A stretch of DNA of 64,000 nt, from the NCBI GenBank assembly GCA_022539475.1, contig VCMS01000103.1:1-64000 (forward strand). Reading direction: 5' to 3'. Numbering within the stretch: position 1 is the stretch's first letter; each line of letters starts with the position of its first letter. The stretch is from Gracilaria domingensis (taxonomy: Eukaryota > Rhodophyta > Florideophyceae > Gracilariales > Gracilariaceae). The position numbers and the translations under genes are program-made. The notes below the pieces were generated by a model. That model was given only the letters and a program-made list of their open reading frames with translations. It did no database searches and was not told where the DNA came from. This document shows, piece by piece, positions 32,201-41,364 of this stretch.

Positions 32201-33505
32201 GGTGAAGTAGAAGGTTTTGCGTGGGACGAGCGTCAGAATCGAAGTTTGGGGGATGGAACAGACCTGCCATTGGGAGGTCGTCCTCTGCCATTGGTTACGT
32301 CATACTTCGAATATTTGTCTCAAAGGATCAAGATAGAATTCAAAGACAAGGCTACCGTTGGAACTGCGGACGAAGTGAAGTCAATCTTCTTCGAACTGCT
32401 GAGACGTGACACGTATCAAACGGCAAGACGAGTTCTCGCTGGGGCCCTGGGGGACGATGTTGATCCGGATTATCTGCGTTTCTTTGAACATAATCAGAAT
32501 ACGCCCGCCAGTGAACCCGTTAACCTCGGTGATGAGGATTCGCTGGACAGAATAGTTCCTATGCATGCTTTACTGACTCCTGGTCAGACGGATCATCGGA
32601 TGATATGGTACGAGCGCACTGAGTATCACATTTCAGACTTCAACGAAAATGACGAAATTCGCGTTACATGGCGACCAGATGGGGGAGCGCGACTGGTATC
32701 AAACTCTACTGGTAGTAACAGTCCGTCTGGTGGAACAACTTCGATGGACACAGGGTCTACTAACATAACTTCAGGAGATGGGTCAATGCGGTCGGAAAGA
32801 CTTGACGATGGAAAGCCAATTTCAGCAGCAGGTGGTGAAATCGAAAAGTCGTTGGCTACAAGCACACCCGCTTGGCAAATGTATATGGAGGGGTCTAGGA
32901 CGTTTTCAGTGTTAGTGCCGCCCTCATCAAAGTACTCTGATTTAGCGGGAGAAGTACGACGCAAATTGAGCGTACCGTCGTCAGTGCAGATTCGTATGTT
33001 TGAGATTAAGAATTGCAGAATCCTCAAGATCATCTCCCCAGATGAGGTGATTCCACCGATTATGACAGCGCATGACTGTGGAGCAGAACTGCGCGCAGAA
33101 CCTGTACCTCCGGAGGAGACTGATGAAGGTTTGGGAGAGGATTACGAGTTAATGACGGTTCTGCACCTGGCTAAAGACAGGCAGCCAAGAGTGTGGCGTG
33201 GACTTTCCTTCTTTGGAAACCCATTTGTAATCAAATTGAAGAAAAGTGGAGAGCCTGTGCGCAACATTCGAAGACGAATACAGAAAAAGCTGGGAATCCC
33301 TTCGTCTGAGTTTGATGAGTGGCCCCTGTGTGAATGTGTTCAAGCGACTGTTGTTTACCTGGACGACGAAGATCAACTGTACAAGAGGCAGGTGCGACAA
33401 ACAAACGAATTTTGCACTCTGGCTGTCGAGCATAAGAGTTTGGCTCCTACGCGACGAACCACATTGAGCCGATATGCAGATAAGCCCCTTAAAATCCGAA
33501 GCTAG
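29213..33505 (+). CDS. USP7: USP7 (HAUSP)-like ubiquitin-specific protease, 1430 aa
   Basis: A deubiquitinase with the full USP7 order. An acidic N-terminus is followed by a MATH/TRAF-like domain (about 95-275; FTYVLRAYNTIHDQRVYSPY, then FRWRLLIFPKGN). The USP catalytic core (about 300-610) has the Cys box GFVGFKNQGATCYMNSLLQ (Cys about 313) and the His box GGHYHAFIRPY (about 557). The C-terminus (700-1430) matches the ubiquitin-like ICP0-binding and C-terminal regions by position and by motifs such as LKYYTPRPAPRLQWLGHFIV. I place the start at 29213 (CCCATGGATGATGC), where the acidic N-terminus begins. The open frame extends upstream to 28055, but only as Arg-rich sequence overlapping the ABCD gene. 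No intron. USP7 homologues act in the nucleus on chromatin and ubiquitin-ligase substrates. Confidence 0.92.
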   Translation: MDDATDPPVASALDVMDVSPTSKNALSPHRVAVNHATDDDRQPSRRPTVDNVVRDEQLRSTDAIAPDNDSHPQLQQSSSILNAPPKSPPPDPVHDSQFTYVLRAYNTIHDQRVYSPYHHFGGFRWRLLIFPKGNLSSNHDLSVYLECGGPSQRSTHSNGPNGNDSIVTNITSYAWGRPAKFWLVLLHPSSPSAVAALSSPQGVYTLQSAAADHIAQQQQAAAEDAAASATHTRLEIVKEAVHNFKETASDWGFLEFAPFTKLQPGKYADDHMNVFIQVRIRLQESAPEPVSSAITPLDSRKETGFVGFKNQGATCYMNSLLQTLYMVSAFRKAVYNMPLPEPGNENSGSELSYALQKVFYELQTSPTVVKTKKLTESFGWDTTDAFTQHDVQELKLILCDELAERMKKIAPDKPNTLSTLFQGKLLNYVECVNVDYASTTEEEFSDLSLNVKGCRNIYESFEKYMEVEMMEGDNKYRADGFDELQEARKGVKFLKLPPVLQLHLKRFEYDLTRYTMVKINDRFEFASEIDLSRFVEKSDGTDVYVLHSVLVHIGDVNGGHYHAFIRPYIDVNNNDTKKPGQWFKFDDETVQAATEEQAVQDNFGMGGERDLPKRRSGMDDDLTGVNGGQNPPHNVFPQTRRSNYQTRRCSNAYMLQYLRKSEVPYLLKPPQASDVPKALAAKIEKEREEDAKRQQEKAEQHLYMNIAVARDQDMVEHSGSDLVNWDRVHTMRVRRTVQLGDLKQRLQKEGLVQDARRIRLWRCVSGDNDTNRPDSLVAEGYENREITEPNPRDNYIHPGYNYSLYSVRHGYYGQDEVVHMYAEDLCSPFCLAPGQAYNAYMRNLQELSDEMKAGSLSPMAISDGKNPSVMETEALRNKIPIPTFPLAYGKEVLLFLKYYTPRPAPRLQWLGHFIVDRSVLVRDLHTLFRRALAQYHNKDRSLPLVEEHLGLVAYEEESAHRIVELSPDKSLLQQSIPYETNNGDIIVFQQALPMENGEVEGFAWDERQNRSLGDGTDLPLGGRPLPLVTSYFEYLSQRIKIEFKDKATVGTADEVKSIFFELLRRDTYQTARRVLAGALGDDVDPDYLRFFEHNQNTPASEPVNLGDEDSLDRIVPMHALLTPGQTDHRMIWYERTEYHISDFNENDEIRVTWRPDGGARLVSNSTGSNSPSGGTTSMDTGSTNITSGDGSMRSERLDDGKPISAAGGEIEKSLATSTPAWQMYMEGSRTFSVLVPPSSKYSDLAGEVRRKLSVPSSVQIRMFEIKNCRILKIISPDEVIPPIMTAHDCGAELRAEPVPPEETDEGLGEDYELMTVLHLAKDRQPRVWRGLSFFGNPFVIKLKKSGEPVRNIRRRIQKKLGIPSSEFDEWPLCECVQATVVYLDDEDQLYKRQVRQTNEFCTLAVEHKSLAPTRRTTLSRYADKPLKIRS

Positions 33506-34346
33506 TGATAACTGACTAAAGAGGTATCATGAGCCCCATGTGTATGTATGTACCTTCGTATCTTGGGGATAACCGAAAATGCGAAACTGAGATTGACGTT
33601 GACGTCGCGGTCTGCGCTGTTTATCCTTTTTTCATCAATCAACCGCATGGGAAAGGGATCTACGTAATGGGACGAGCTTCGGGTCCTTTTTTGTTTTTTT
33701 TTACTTATCAAGCATAGAATTGTGTATCTACGTGTAGTTGAATAGCACGGTCTCCGATTGTGTGGGGTGGAAAGATTGAGGGGCTGGTGAAAGGGGGTGA
33801 TGCATAGAAGACCCCGTGTGCTGTGGAAGTATTTCCTTTTTCTTAACGGGAGTGGCGCTTTCTTGTGTGTACGGAACAGAAGAGCTGCAGGCAAAGACAA
33901 AATACGTGTGAACTCGGAAACTGCATTGAGCCGAATAACGAACGCCGGATTGGATAGAATAACTCGTGTCAGAGCTAGAATGTTTGGTTACGTTCAGACA
34001 AACTAAAAGAAAGAATAGAAATTTACACAATTGAAGTTAAGAGCAAGTCAGGTTCCTTGAGTGAAGCATGACGTTTTTAGTGGATGCGCCGAATGAGGTG
34101 ATATACACTTGAGATGGGTTTTGGTAAGACGACGATTAAAAGGTATGATGACGGGGTTGAAAGGCAGTAGTAGAGCAGCGGCAAAATCGGGTGGACGTGA
34201 ACACAAATAGAACCGTGAGCACACCAGTTGGCACAGCTCTGGCAGCAAGCACGGGGGGCTAATTAATGAGACAGCGGAATATGCATTGCAGTTCCAGCGT
34301 AACGACTCGTTACAAAACTGGGTGTGCACGCGTTACCAGTGGTGAC
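33506..34346. other. Convergent 3' intergenic region, no gene seen
   Basis: About 840 bp between the stop codons of USP7 and the orphan gene on the other strand. Short frames on both strands lack domains. It presumably holds both 3' untranslated regions. Confidence 0.5.
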
Positions 34347-35489
34347 TCACCACCACGCACGGTGCGTCGAGGCACGCCTCTTCCACGGCAGCGCATTGAG
34401 CGGGTATAACGCGCTTTGCCCATCGGGCGGCTCAACAATGTCGTCCGCAACGCTGGTGTCATCGTCATCGTCTTGCGGTAAGAGTTCGGAAAATGATACG
34501 GACTCACTGGAAGACACTTCGCGCAAACGCTGCGAACTCAAGGCCAGCAGCTTTCGAAGACTTGGCAAACATCGTTGACGCGGCGGTATGCGCTCACAGC
34601 AGCGACGCACGCACCACGCGACGAGGCGATCATGCACATCGGTAGGCAATTGAGAGACGAATTGAGACTGCAGCATGGCGACCGCGCACGACAAAATGGG
34701 CCGCGATTCGAATGTTAGAATCGCTCTTTCGAGCGCCTCGACAACCTCGTGCGGCGTAGCTTGGATGGGTTTGAGTAGTGAGTCGAACAAAATCCAGTCC
34801 TGAACCAGTCTGGTAAGCAGGTGCGAGGAAGGCAGTTGCGAGTTAGAGTTAGGTGAGGGGGCGGGATTGGGAGCGGAAGCGGACGGTGTGTAGATTGCCA
34901 GCACGTCGACGCGCCACGGGGTCATGAAGCTGATCTGTACAAGGTGCTCCAGAACGACGGAGCGGCGGCCAGAGGTGGGTTCACCGAGCGGGAAGACGCC
35001 AATCTGGTCGCGGACGCGGCGCCACACGGACGGGACCAACTCGAGGTGCATGGTTTCCACGCCGGCGTGGTCGGCGTCGCAGAGCATCTGGTGATGCAGC
35101 AGCACGAGAAAGTCGATGATAGCGGTCTCCAGCTCGTCAAAGGTGACGGAGGCCAGAAACTCGAAGAGCTCCGGAGTGAAGCCCAGCGCGTGCACCTGCT
35201 GGTCGAACGCGCGCTGCAGCATGTGCGCCGGCAGCTGGCCGCAATTGGCGGCCGTGTGCAGAATTCGGTGCAGGCGGACATGGGTGTCGGTGGTGGGGTA
35301 GATGTTGAAGCTGCAGAAGGCGGGGTGCGAGAGCAGCTTGGGCGAGCGGGCGGCGCGCAGCGGCGGCGGCGTGACGAAGGAGAGCCGCACGGCGAGCGGC
35401 AGGCGCTGCACCTCTGCGCGCGAGTACGCGCTGGGGCGGGGGAGCGACGGGCACGGGGACGGCGCAGACGGGGCACACGCGCGCTGCAT
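34347..35489 (-). CDS. Orphan protein, about 380 aa
   Basis: Not recognised. From Met at 35489 (MQRACAPS) the protein has a Pro/Ser-rich start (about 30 residues). An alpha-helical, apparently globular body follows (about 35-345), with stretches such as AFDQQVHALGFTPELFEFLA, ETAIIDFLVLLHHQMLCDAD and VEALERAILTFESRPILSCA. An acidic DDDDDT run lies near the end. The pattern of helices could be an armadillo/HEAT-like or GAF-independent scaffold, but I see no diagnostic motif. Codon use and length support a real gene. The frame extends 52 codons further upstream as Pro/Arg repeats, which I treat as leader sequence. It is divergent from TUP1. Confidence 0.65.
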   Translation of the reverse strand: MQRACAPSAPSPCPSLPRPSAYSRAEVQRLPLAVRLSFVTPPPLRAARSPKLLSHPAFCSFNIYPTTDTHVRLHRILHTAANCGQLPAHMLQRAFDQQVHALGFTPELFEFLASVTFDELETAIIDFLVLLHHQMLCDADHAGVETMHLELVPSVWRRVRDQIGVFPLGEPTSGRRSVVLEHLVQISFMTPWRVDVLAIYTPSASAPNPAPSPNSNSQLPSSHLLTRLVQDWILFDSLLKPIQATPHEVVEALERAILTFESRPILSCAVAMLQSQFVSQLPTDVHDRLVAWCVRRCCERIPPRQRCLPSLRKLLALSSQRLREVSSSESVSFSELLPQDDDDDTSVADDIVEPPDGQSALYPLNALPWKRRASTHRAWW

Positions 35490-36088
35490 GGCGGCGGGGG
35501 TGGGGGGGGAGGGGGGGATGGGAAGGGGGGAGGGGGTGCGGGGCAGGGACGGACGGGGGCGCGACGGGCGCGGGCGCGCGGGCGCGGAGCGCGGGCAGCG
35601 CGGCGGCTTATTAGCGACGTGACGGGGCGCGGCTGGCGCGAGCATGACGTGTGACGCGGCGTCGTGCGCCCGTGCGCACTGGCGGTGCAGCGCGCTGCCA
35701 GCGGCTCAGCGCAGCGCGCCAGCGTGACGATCGCTTTTATACATACTTTCAAACTTTCGAAGGCGCCGCGCAGAGAGCGCAGTCGGCGCGGCGCGCGGCG
35801 CGGCGCGCGGTGCGGCGGCGCGCCACGCGCGCCACGTGGCCAGCGCGCGCGGCGGAGAGCGCATGCGCAGCGAGGGTGCGCGGCGGGCTGGCGCCGCGCG
35901 CGCCCTTTTGCCGTTGCGGCGCGTGGAGCGCGCCGTCCGGAGAGCGCATGTGCTGCTACAGGGCAACCTCCGCGCGCATGCCACATGCGCCGTCGCCCCT
36001 CGCTCTCGCCGCCGCCCCTGCCCCGCGGCGCGCGCTCTCCGCACAGCGGCGTCCTCGGTCGCCGTCGCCAATTGCCGCCGCGCTCACC
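35490..36088. promoter_or_regulatory. Bidirectional promoter region, orphan / TUP1
   Basis: About 600 bp, very rich in GCGCG. A TATA-like TTTTATACATAC sits at about 35,734-35,745, the only AT-rich island in the interval. Direction of use cannot be told. Confidence 0.5.
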
Positions 36089-37909
36089 ATGACCACGCCC
36101 ACGCGCTTCGGCGAGCTCATCAACCTGCTCAAGGAGGAGTACGATCGCGTGTCCACCGAGAATGCCAGCTACAAGTCCATCCGCGCCGACTGGAGTCGCA
36201 AGGTGGACGAGCAGACCTCCGAGCTCAACTCCATGCTCTCCGAATTCCACGACCTGGAGCGCAAGCACCAGCTCGTCAAGGAGCAGTACGAGGCCGAGAT
36301 CCTGCGCCTCAAGGCCCATCCACAGCAGCCGCCCGCGCAGCCGCAGCCGCCGCAGCCGCAACCACCGCAGCCGCAGCCGCAGCCTCAGCCGCCGCCCGCC
36401 GCCCAAAAGCGCCCGCCGGGCTACGCCCCGTTGCAGTCGGAGCCGCAGACTATCTCGCCTGTGTTTGCGTCGCGTCCGCTTCCGCACCAGGGAGCTGCGG
36501 CGGCCGCCGCCGCCGCTGCCGCCGCCGCGGCTGTCGGTGCGCCACAGCCGCCGACCACTTTGCGCCCGATGATGCCTACGTTGCCGACTGCGGCTACTGC
36601 CGCACCCGTGGGCGCTAATGCGCCTCCTACTGCTATTCCGTCTCTCAACAATGCCGCTACTTTGTCACGGGCTAATGTGGCGCCGCCTTCCATGATGCAA
36701 TCGAAAATGCCCTCCATGAGCATTCCGCATCACACCGCCGCGGGTCGAGACGCGTCGTTAACGCACTCCATGAAGAAAGATGTGCCTATGCCGTTGCAGC
36801 AGAGCATCAACGCGCCTTCGATCATGATGCCGTCGGCTGCTTCTCCGTTTGTGCAGCAGCAACATCAGCCCATTAGACCGCCTGTTCTCTCTACCGCTTC
36901 GAATCCATCTCCATCGCAGGCCCAAGATGATTGGTTGGTGTATCAAGGACGCGCCCCATCTGGCTCGCGCACCACCATGAAGGTTCAATTGCAGCATACT
37001 ATGCCTCTTGAATCTGTTGTTTGTTGCGTTCGTTACAGTTGGGATGGACGCTTTCTCGCCACCGGCTCAAATCATGCCGCTCATATCTTTGACACCACCA
37101 CCGGACAAAAAATGGGCACCTTCGCAAAGGATGATGGCACCGCTGTGGATATGTCGGGAGAAGATCGTTATGTCCGTGCCGTGTGCTTTTCGCCGGACGG
37201 AAACTGGCTCATTACCGGAGCGGAGGATCACATGGTTAAGGTTTGGGATGTTCGCAACCGAAAGGTCAAACATCGTTTGGTAGGGCACGGAACGGATATA
37301 TATTCGGTTGATGCCAGTGCCAATAGTCGCTTTATCATATCTGGATCGGGTGACAAGAAAGCAAAGTTGTGGAACTTGGAAACCGGTGAACTGCTCACTA
37401 CGCTTGGCGGCGAGTATGGACCATCGGATGGTATTACTTCGGTGGCCGTGTCGCCTTCCAGTCAGCATGTCGCTGCTGGTTCACTTGACAAGGTCGTTCG
37501 CGTGTGGGATGCGGACTCGGGTCGCTTGGTGCGTCAGTTTGAGGGACATACTGATTCGGTCTACTCTGTGGCGTTCTCACCGGATGGAAGACTACTACTG
37601 TCTGGATCGCTCGATCGCACCCTCAAGTTGTGGGACCTTTCCATGCCACAGGCCAACAGCTATTGCCGCATGTCGTACCCAGGACATAAGGACTTTGTGC
37701 TTTCTGTGACGTTCAGTCCAAACGGACAGTGGTTGATCTCAGGATCGAAAGATCGCACCGTTCAGTTTTGGGATCCGCGGCAACCCAGTATGTGTTTGAT
37801 GTTACAAGGACATAAGAATTCGGTCATCAGTATTGCGCATGATCCGTCTAGTAAGGCACTTGCCACTGGATCAGGTGATTGTCGTTCTAGAACTTGGTCC
37901 TATTCATAG
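36089..37909 (+). CDS. TUP1: Tup1-type WD40 transcriptional corepressor, 606 aa
   Basis: Starts at ACCATGACC (36089). Residues 5-75 (RFGELINLLKEEYDRVSTEN, then DLERKHQLVKEQYEAEILRL) match the Tup1 N-terminal tetramerisation coiled coil. Next is a low-complexity linker of Pro/Gln repeats (about 78-110) and poly-Ala (about 135-150). Seven WD40 repeats follow (about 300-606), including VRAVCFSPDGNWLITGAEDH, VYSVAFSPDGRLLLSGSLDR and WDPRQPSMCLMLQGHKNSV. Tup1 bridges DNA-bound repressors and chromatin through its propeller. The same frame is open upstream to 35651 only as Arg/Ala-rich sequence in the GC-rich promoter and was not used. It is convergent with NOP14. Confidence 0.9.
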   Translation: MTTPTRFGELINLLKEEYDRVSTENASYKSIRADWSRKVDEQTSELNSMLSEFHDLERKHQLVKEQYEAEILRLKAHPQQPPAQPQPPQPQPPQPQPQPQPPPAAQKRPPGYAPLQSEPQTISPVFASRPLPHQGAAAAAAAAAAAAAVGAPQPPTTLRPMMPTLPTAATAAPVGANAPPTAIPSLNNAATLSRANVAPPSMMQSKMPSMSIPHHTAAGRDASLTHSMKKDVPMPLQQSINAPSIMMPSAASPFVQQQHQPIRPPVLSTASNPSPSQAQDDWLVYQGRAPSGSRTTMKVQLQHTMPLESVVCCVRYSWDGRFLATGSNHAAHIFDTTTGQKMGTFAKDDGTAVDMSGEDRYVRAVCFSPDGNWLITGAEDHMVKVWDVRNRKVKHRLVGHGTDIYSVDASANSRFIISGSGDKKAKLWNLETGELLTTLGGEYGPSDGITSVAVSPSSQHVAAGSLDKVVRVWDADSGRLVRQFEGHTDSVYSVAFSPDGRLLLSGSLDRTLKLWDLSMPQANSYCRMSYPGHKDFVLSVTFSPNGQWLISGSKDRTVQFWDPRQPSMCLMLQGHKNSVISIAHDPSSKALATGSGDCRSRTWSYS

Positions 37910-38341
37910 CCGCGTTGTTGACTGATTGAGGTCAAGATTGTGAGATTCGTTCTATTTACATGTTGGTGTAGATGAAGATGCTTTAGATAGCTTAGAACTT
38001 TGTGAGGATTGTCATCGCTTTGTCGCTAGAGGGGACACAGCTTCGTAATGACGACGTGTTGTCGTGGCAATGCGCCGTTGGTAGCAAGCCCTTGGTTTAA
38101 CTGATCGATGCCCAATTTATACAGATCGCTGCTCATTAGGCATACCATCTCCTATTTACGTCATAGTTTGGATGGGTCCAACCAAAATTGAGGGGCACAA
38201 CTTCCACGCAGAGGCCCAAGCATAAAGTTGACTTTGTACATCATTTGACGCGGCTCCATGCGCACGCACCTGTGCCTTAACGCCATGCGTTTCGTACATC
38301 CATCTCGAGAACACAGGTGAGCAATATTACACGACAGCTTG
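37910..38341. other. Convergent 3' intergenic region, no gene seen
   Basis: About 430 bp between the TUP1 and NOP14 stop codons. No structured element or domain-bearing frame was noted. Confidence 0.5.
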
Positions 38342-40690
38342 TCACCACTTTTTCCCGCTAAGCTTCTTCTGTCGCTTCTCAGCCGCTCTCCATGTTGACC
38401 GTTGCGTCTCGAAGAATGCTCGCACAGTCTTATCCCTCGCATCGCGATCCTCTCGAACAATCCGTTGCTCTTCATCCTTCTCAGCCACATACAACTCTGC
38501 TTCTCTTCGAACGTCTCGAGCCAACCCACGCTCCTCCTTCTTCAAAGCCCGACGAATCCGCTTGGCAGACGCAGCAACGTCTCCATTCGAAACGGCATCA
38601 AACGAACTCCTCGGTCGCTTGCGGAAAACGCCGCTCTCGCTTGAAAATCGAGGGTTTCGAAGCTTAAAAGACTGTTTGTTGTTGCTCTTCGTATACAGCT
38701 GGAGGGGAAGTCTTCCTCTCTTAGCCCTCTCACAAGCAGCTTTCATCCTTTTTCCAATTTCATGTGGTAGCTCTTCTAATGGAAGCCTAGAGAGGACTAG
38801 ATCTGCGTGAGGTATTCGTCCAGAGAAAGTTAGCTCTTCAGCAAGGCAGGCCGCCGCGTTAATTACTTTGGCGGCTATGACTTTCTCTTCAAAGTCAGAC
38901 CCAGAGAGAATCATTGCAACTTCCGATACACTTAAAGCAGTATTCATAGCATCCAGTTCATGAGAGTACTTAAGCAGATTGGACAACTTCCCAATTCCAG
39001 CAGACGCGCGAAGAACTTCACACGAGAATACAGCAAGCTGTGGAGAGAAGCGCTCTGCCTCAGCGAGCATTTCAAGCAATATGTTGGCAATGAGCACTCC
39101 TAATGCAATGTCTCCGATCGATTTCATTCGCTCCACCGACAGAGCCTCGGACAACAGGATCTGCAACGGAGTCGATACAGGATGTCGCGCATCAGAAGCC
39201 GGAAAAAGTGCGCCTACGATGCGCAGAACCAAAACGTCGTACACCCCCCACCTCTCGGAAAGAGAGCCTTTGCCTTCAACGAGGGCTGAGTAGGATTGTA
39301 AGACCTGTCGACGACCCCAAGCATTGACAACCTGTTCAAAACCAAGTTTGTGCACGTGAGCTACGAGCATATCGATCTCAGTCAAGGCCACAGAGAAACG
39401 CTCGTTCACTCTACACAAAGACAAAGATCTCTGCAATGCAATTTCGGAAAGTCGGATCAATTTCGGGCGATTCTTTCCAGGATTAAGTGAAGCTGCAAAG
39501 CATTTGACAAGTCTGTCCATTATCAAAGAGCGCTGTGGTATAGTGGTACCTTCAAACAATTTCTGAAGATCAGCTACACTAGAAGGCGCTCTTTTGTACA
39601 CGAACGGTATCTCCTTGACACCAGCCCCGTGAAGAGCAAGCAGACTATTCGCAGGTATGTCGGTATGACTTCCGTTGATATTCTCAACCGCAGTACTTTC
39701 GGTATCTGAATCAGAGTCACTTTCTTCTTCTGATTCGTCACTATCTTGCTGATAAACAGAAAAATCATCGTTCAGATCGTCCCCACCGGCCTGCCCTCTG
39801 TCCTTCTCATCATCATCAATACTATTCATGCGAGCATTCCGGAGCTTTTCCATCTTGATCAACTCCTCCTTCTGCCGCTGGGCTGCTTCTTCCTCAGTGA
39901 GAAGTCGTTCAGAGGGTGCTGAGCGCTTCTCCTGTGCAAGTTGCACGTACACATCTTCATAATGGAAAGAAGGATTCCCAGTCTCTTCTTTAGACGTCTG
40001 GCCGTCGTCGTCATTGAAGATCGATGCTCTTTTGCGGGTCACAGGCTTAAGTGCGAGTTTCGGCTTTTCTGACAGAAGATGTGGGTGGGAGTGAGTCAGT
40101 AGTTGCATAAGTTGTGGGAGCTCTTCATCCAGTTGCATGGTTTGTTCGTCCGTTTGATGTTTCAAATGCTGGCGCAGTGTCTTGAACATCTTGCTCTTCT
40201 CAATCACTTCGTGCATAACTTCTCTCTTCGTCCGCGGTTCTGACTGTGAAATCTCTTCCTGTTCATCTTCAGCTTGTTTGAGGGAAAAAAATGGTTGTGC
40301 CTCCTCGTCACGAGGAGCGTCTAATACCGAACCTTCATCGCCTTCTGAAAGCTCTGGCTCATCCATTTGTTCGAGAGAGGGAAACTGCTCAGGCCGCTCA
40401 TCACTGTCCTGCTCATCATTCAAAGAGAAACGAGCACTTTTCTTGACGCGCTTCGCACGTTCGCGTTGCAACCGAAACAGGTAGCGTGACTGGTCGTCAA
40501 GATTTGAGTCCTTCTCTCCGATTCGATTGTCGAACACGCGGTTGTTCCAGGGTTTTTGTTTTCGCTGCAACTTTTTTCGTTCTGTGGTGCGATGGAGCTT
40601 CTTCCATTTTTCATCAAAAGGGTTTGAAGGTTGGGTCGTAGACTTCTTAGACGATGCTCGCAGTAGAGGTCTTTTGCGTTTCGACGGCAT
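38342..40690 (-). CDS. NOP14: NOP14-like U3 snoRNP / small-subunit processome protein, about 782 aa
   Basis: Nucleolar factor for 18S rRNA processing. The N-terminus is basic, with NPFDEKWKK and NRVFDNRIGEKDSNLDDQSRYLFRLQRERAKR. It corresponds to the conserved NPFE... and FxDKRFGExxxxMSxEEKMxxRF region of Nop14. The centre is acidic (SEEESDSDSDTES) and carries RLLTEEEAAQRQKEEL. The helical C-terminal half begins near IPFVYKRAPSSVADLQKLFE, typical of the family, and the very end is Lys/Arg-rich (KKEERGLARDVRREAELYVAEKD), also typical. I use Met at 40690 (MPSKRKRP); a Met 16 codons upstream (40738) is possible. It is intronless. Confidence 0.85.
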   Translation of the reverse strand: MPSKRKRPLLRASSKKSTTQPSNPFDEKWKKLHRTTERKKLQRKQKPWNNRVFDNRIGEKDSNLDDQSRYLFRLQRERAKRVKKSARFSLNDEQDSDERPEQFPSLEQMDEPELSEGDEGSVLDAPRDEEAQPFFSLKQAEDEQEEISQSEPRTKREVMHEVIEKSKMFKTLRQHLKHQTDEQTMQLDEELPQLMQLLTHSHPHLLSEKPKLALKPVTRKRASIFNDDDGQTSKEETGNPSFHYEDVYVQLAQEKRSAPSERLLTEEEAAQRQKEELIKMEKLRNARMNSIDDDEKDRGQAGGDDLNDDFSVYQQDSDESEEESDSDSDTESTAVENINGSHTDIPANSLLALHGAGVKEIPFVYKRAPSSVADLQKLFEGTTIPQRSLIMDRLVKCFAASLNPGKNRPKLIRLSEIALQRSLSLCRVNERFSVALTEIDMLVAHVHKLGFEQVVNAWGRRQVLQSYSALVEGKGSLSERWGVYDVLVLRIVGALFPASDARHPVSTPLQILLSEALSVERMKSIGDIALGVLIANILLEMLAEAERFSPQLAVFSCEVLRASAGIGKLSNLLKYSHELDAMNTALSVSEVAMILSGSDFEEKVIAAKVINAAACLAEELTFSGRIPHADLVLSRLPLEELPHEIGKRMKAACERAKRGRLPLQLYTKSNNKQSFKLRNPRFSSESGVFRKRPRSSFDAVSNGDVAASAKRIRRALKKEERGLARDVRREAELYVAEKDEEQRIVREDRDARDKTVRAFFETQRSTWRAAEKRQKKLSGKKW

Positions 40691-41364
40691 TGAAAATCGC
40701 CTATTCGAACTCGCCGTCTTGGACAGCGTAGAAAGCAAAGAGATAGAAGTGGGACGACCAAAATCAGGCGAGACTGCCCGGGGGAGTTTTGGTACAGGAG
40801 CAACGCCTTCACTGAAGGCCCTTCAGCGGACGACGCGGGGATCAGCAGCAACTGGACTAAGGTTCACCCTTCACTCATGAACAGCCTCGAAATTAGGAAT
40901 CCGTACGTATGGCCCAAAGGTTGCATGCCATAGAAAAATAACCAAATAATACGAATTATTTTTGTAAATAAGGTTGAAATCAGCCTTGAAAACACTTCGC
41001 TGAAGCCTGGGCAGTAGTCAGCCAGACTACTGGGCAGCAGGGCAGGGCTTCATAGGATGCGACGCGTCTGCGACTTTCTCTTCTTCTTGAACAAACTGTC
41101 ATCCAATGTGAGCTTTTTGCCCTTGGTAACCTTCCAAGTTCTAACCCTTCCTACAACCATGGCCAACGGCAACAAGGAAGATTTGGTGCAGCTAAGCTTG
41201 TGCCGCAGCCCTGAGGGATGCGCCTTAAACTTATTTGGGGGCGGAGATGTTTAGTGCTTTGCCACTGATATCTTGTAGTACCCTTGAAAAGGCCCTCGCC
41301 ACAGTTTTGAGACACCGCAAATAATAGAACCGTCGTACCAGAACTCAATCCATCAGTCTTCAGC
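40691..41364. promoter_or_regulatory. Divergent promoter region, NOP14 / orphan 41365
   Basis: About 670 bp between divergent starts, less GC-rich than the other promoters. It holds a nested hairpin at 41001-41052. A small plus-strand frame at 41057-41254 has no domain and is not called. Confidence 0.5.
41001..41052. repeat. Nested hairpin in the divergent promoter
   Basis: The outer stem TGAAGCC/GGCTTCA (41001-41007 and 41046-41052) encloses the inner stem CAGTAGTC/GACTACTG (41012-41019 and 41025-41032). Confidence 0.65.

Noticed and set aside
35651-36088. Upstream extension of the TUP1 frame
   Set aside because: Arg/Ala-rich with no domain, in the GC-rich promoter. The Tup1 N-terminal helix starts right after the ATG at 36089.
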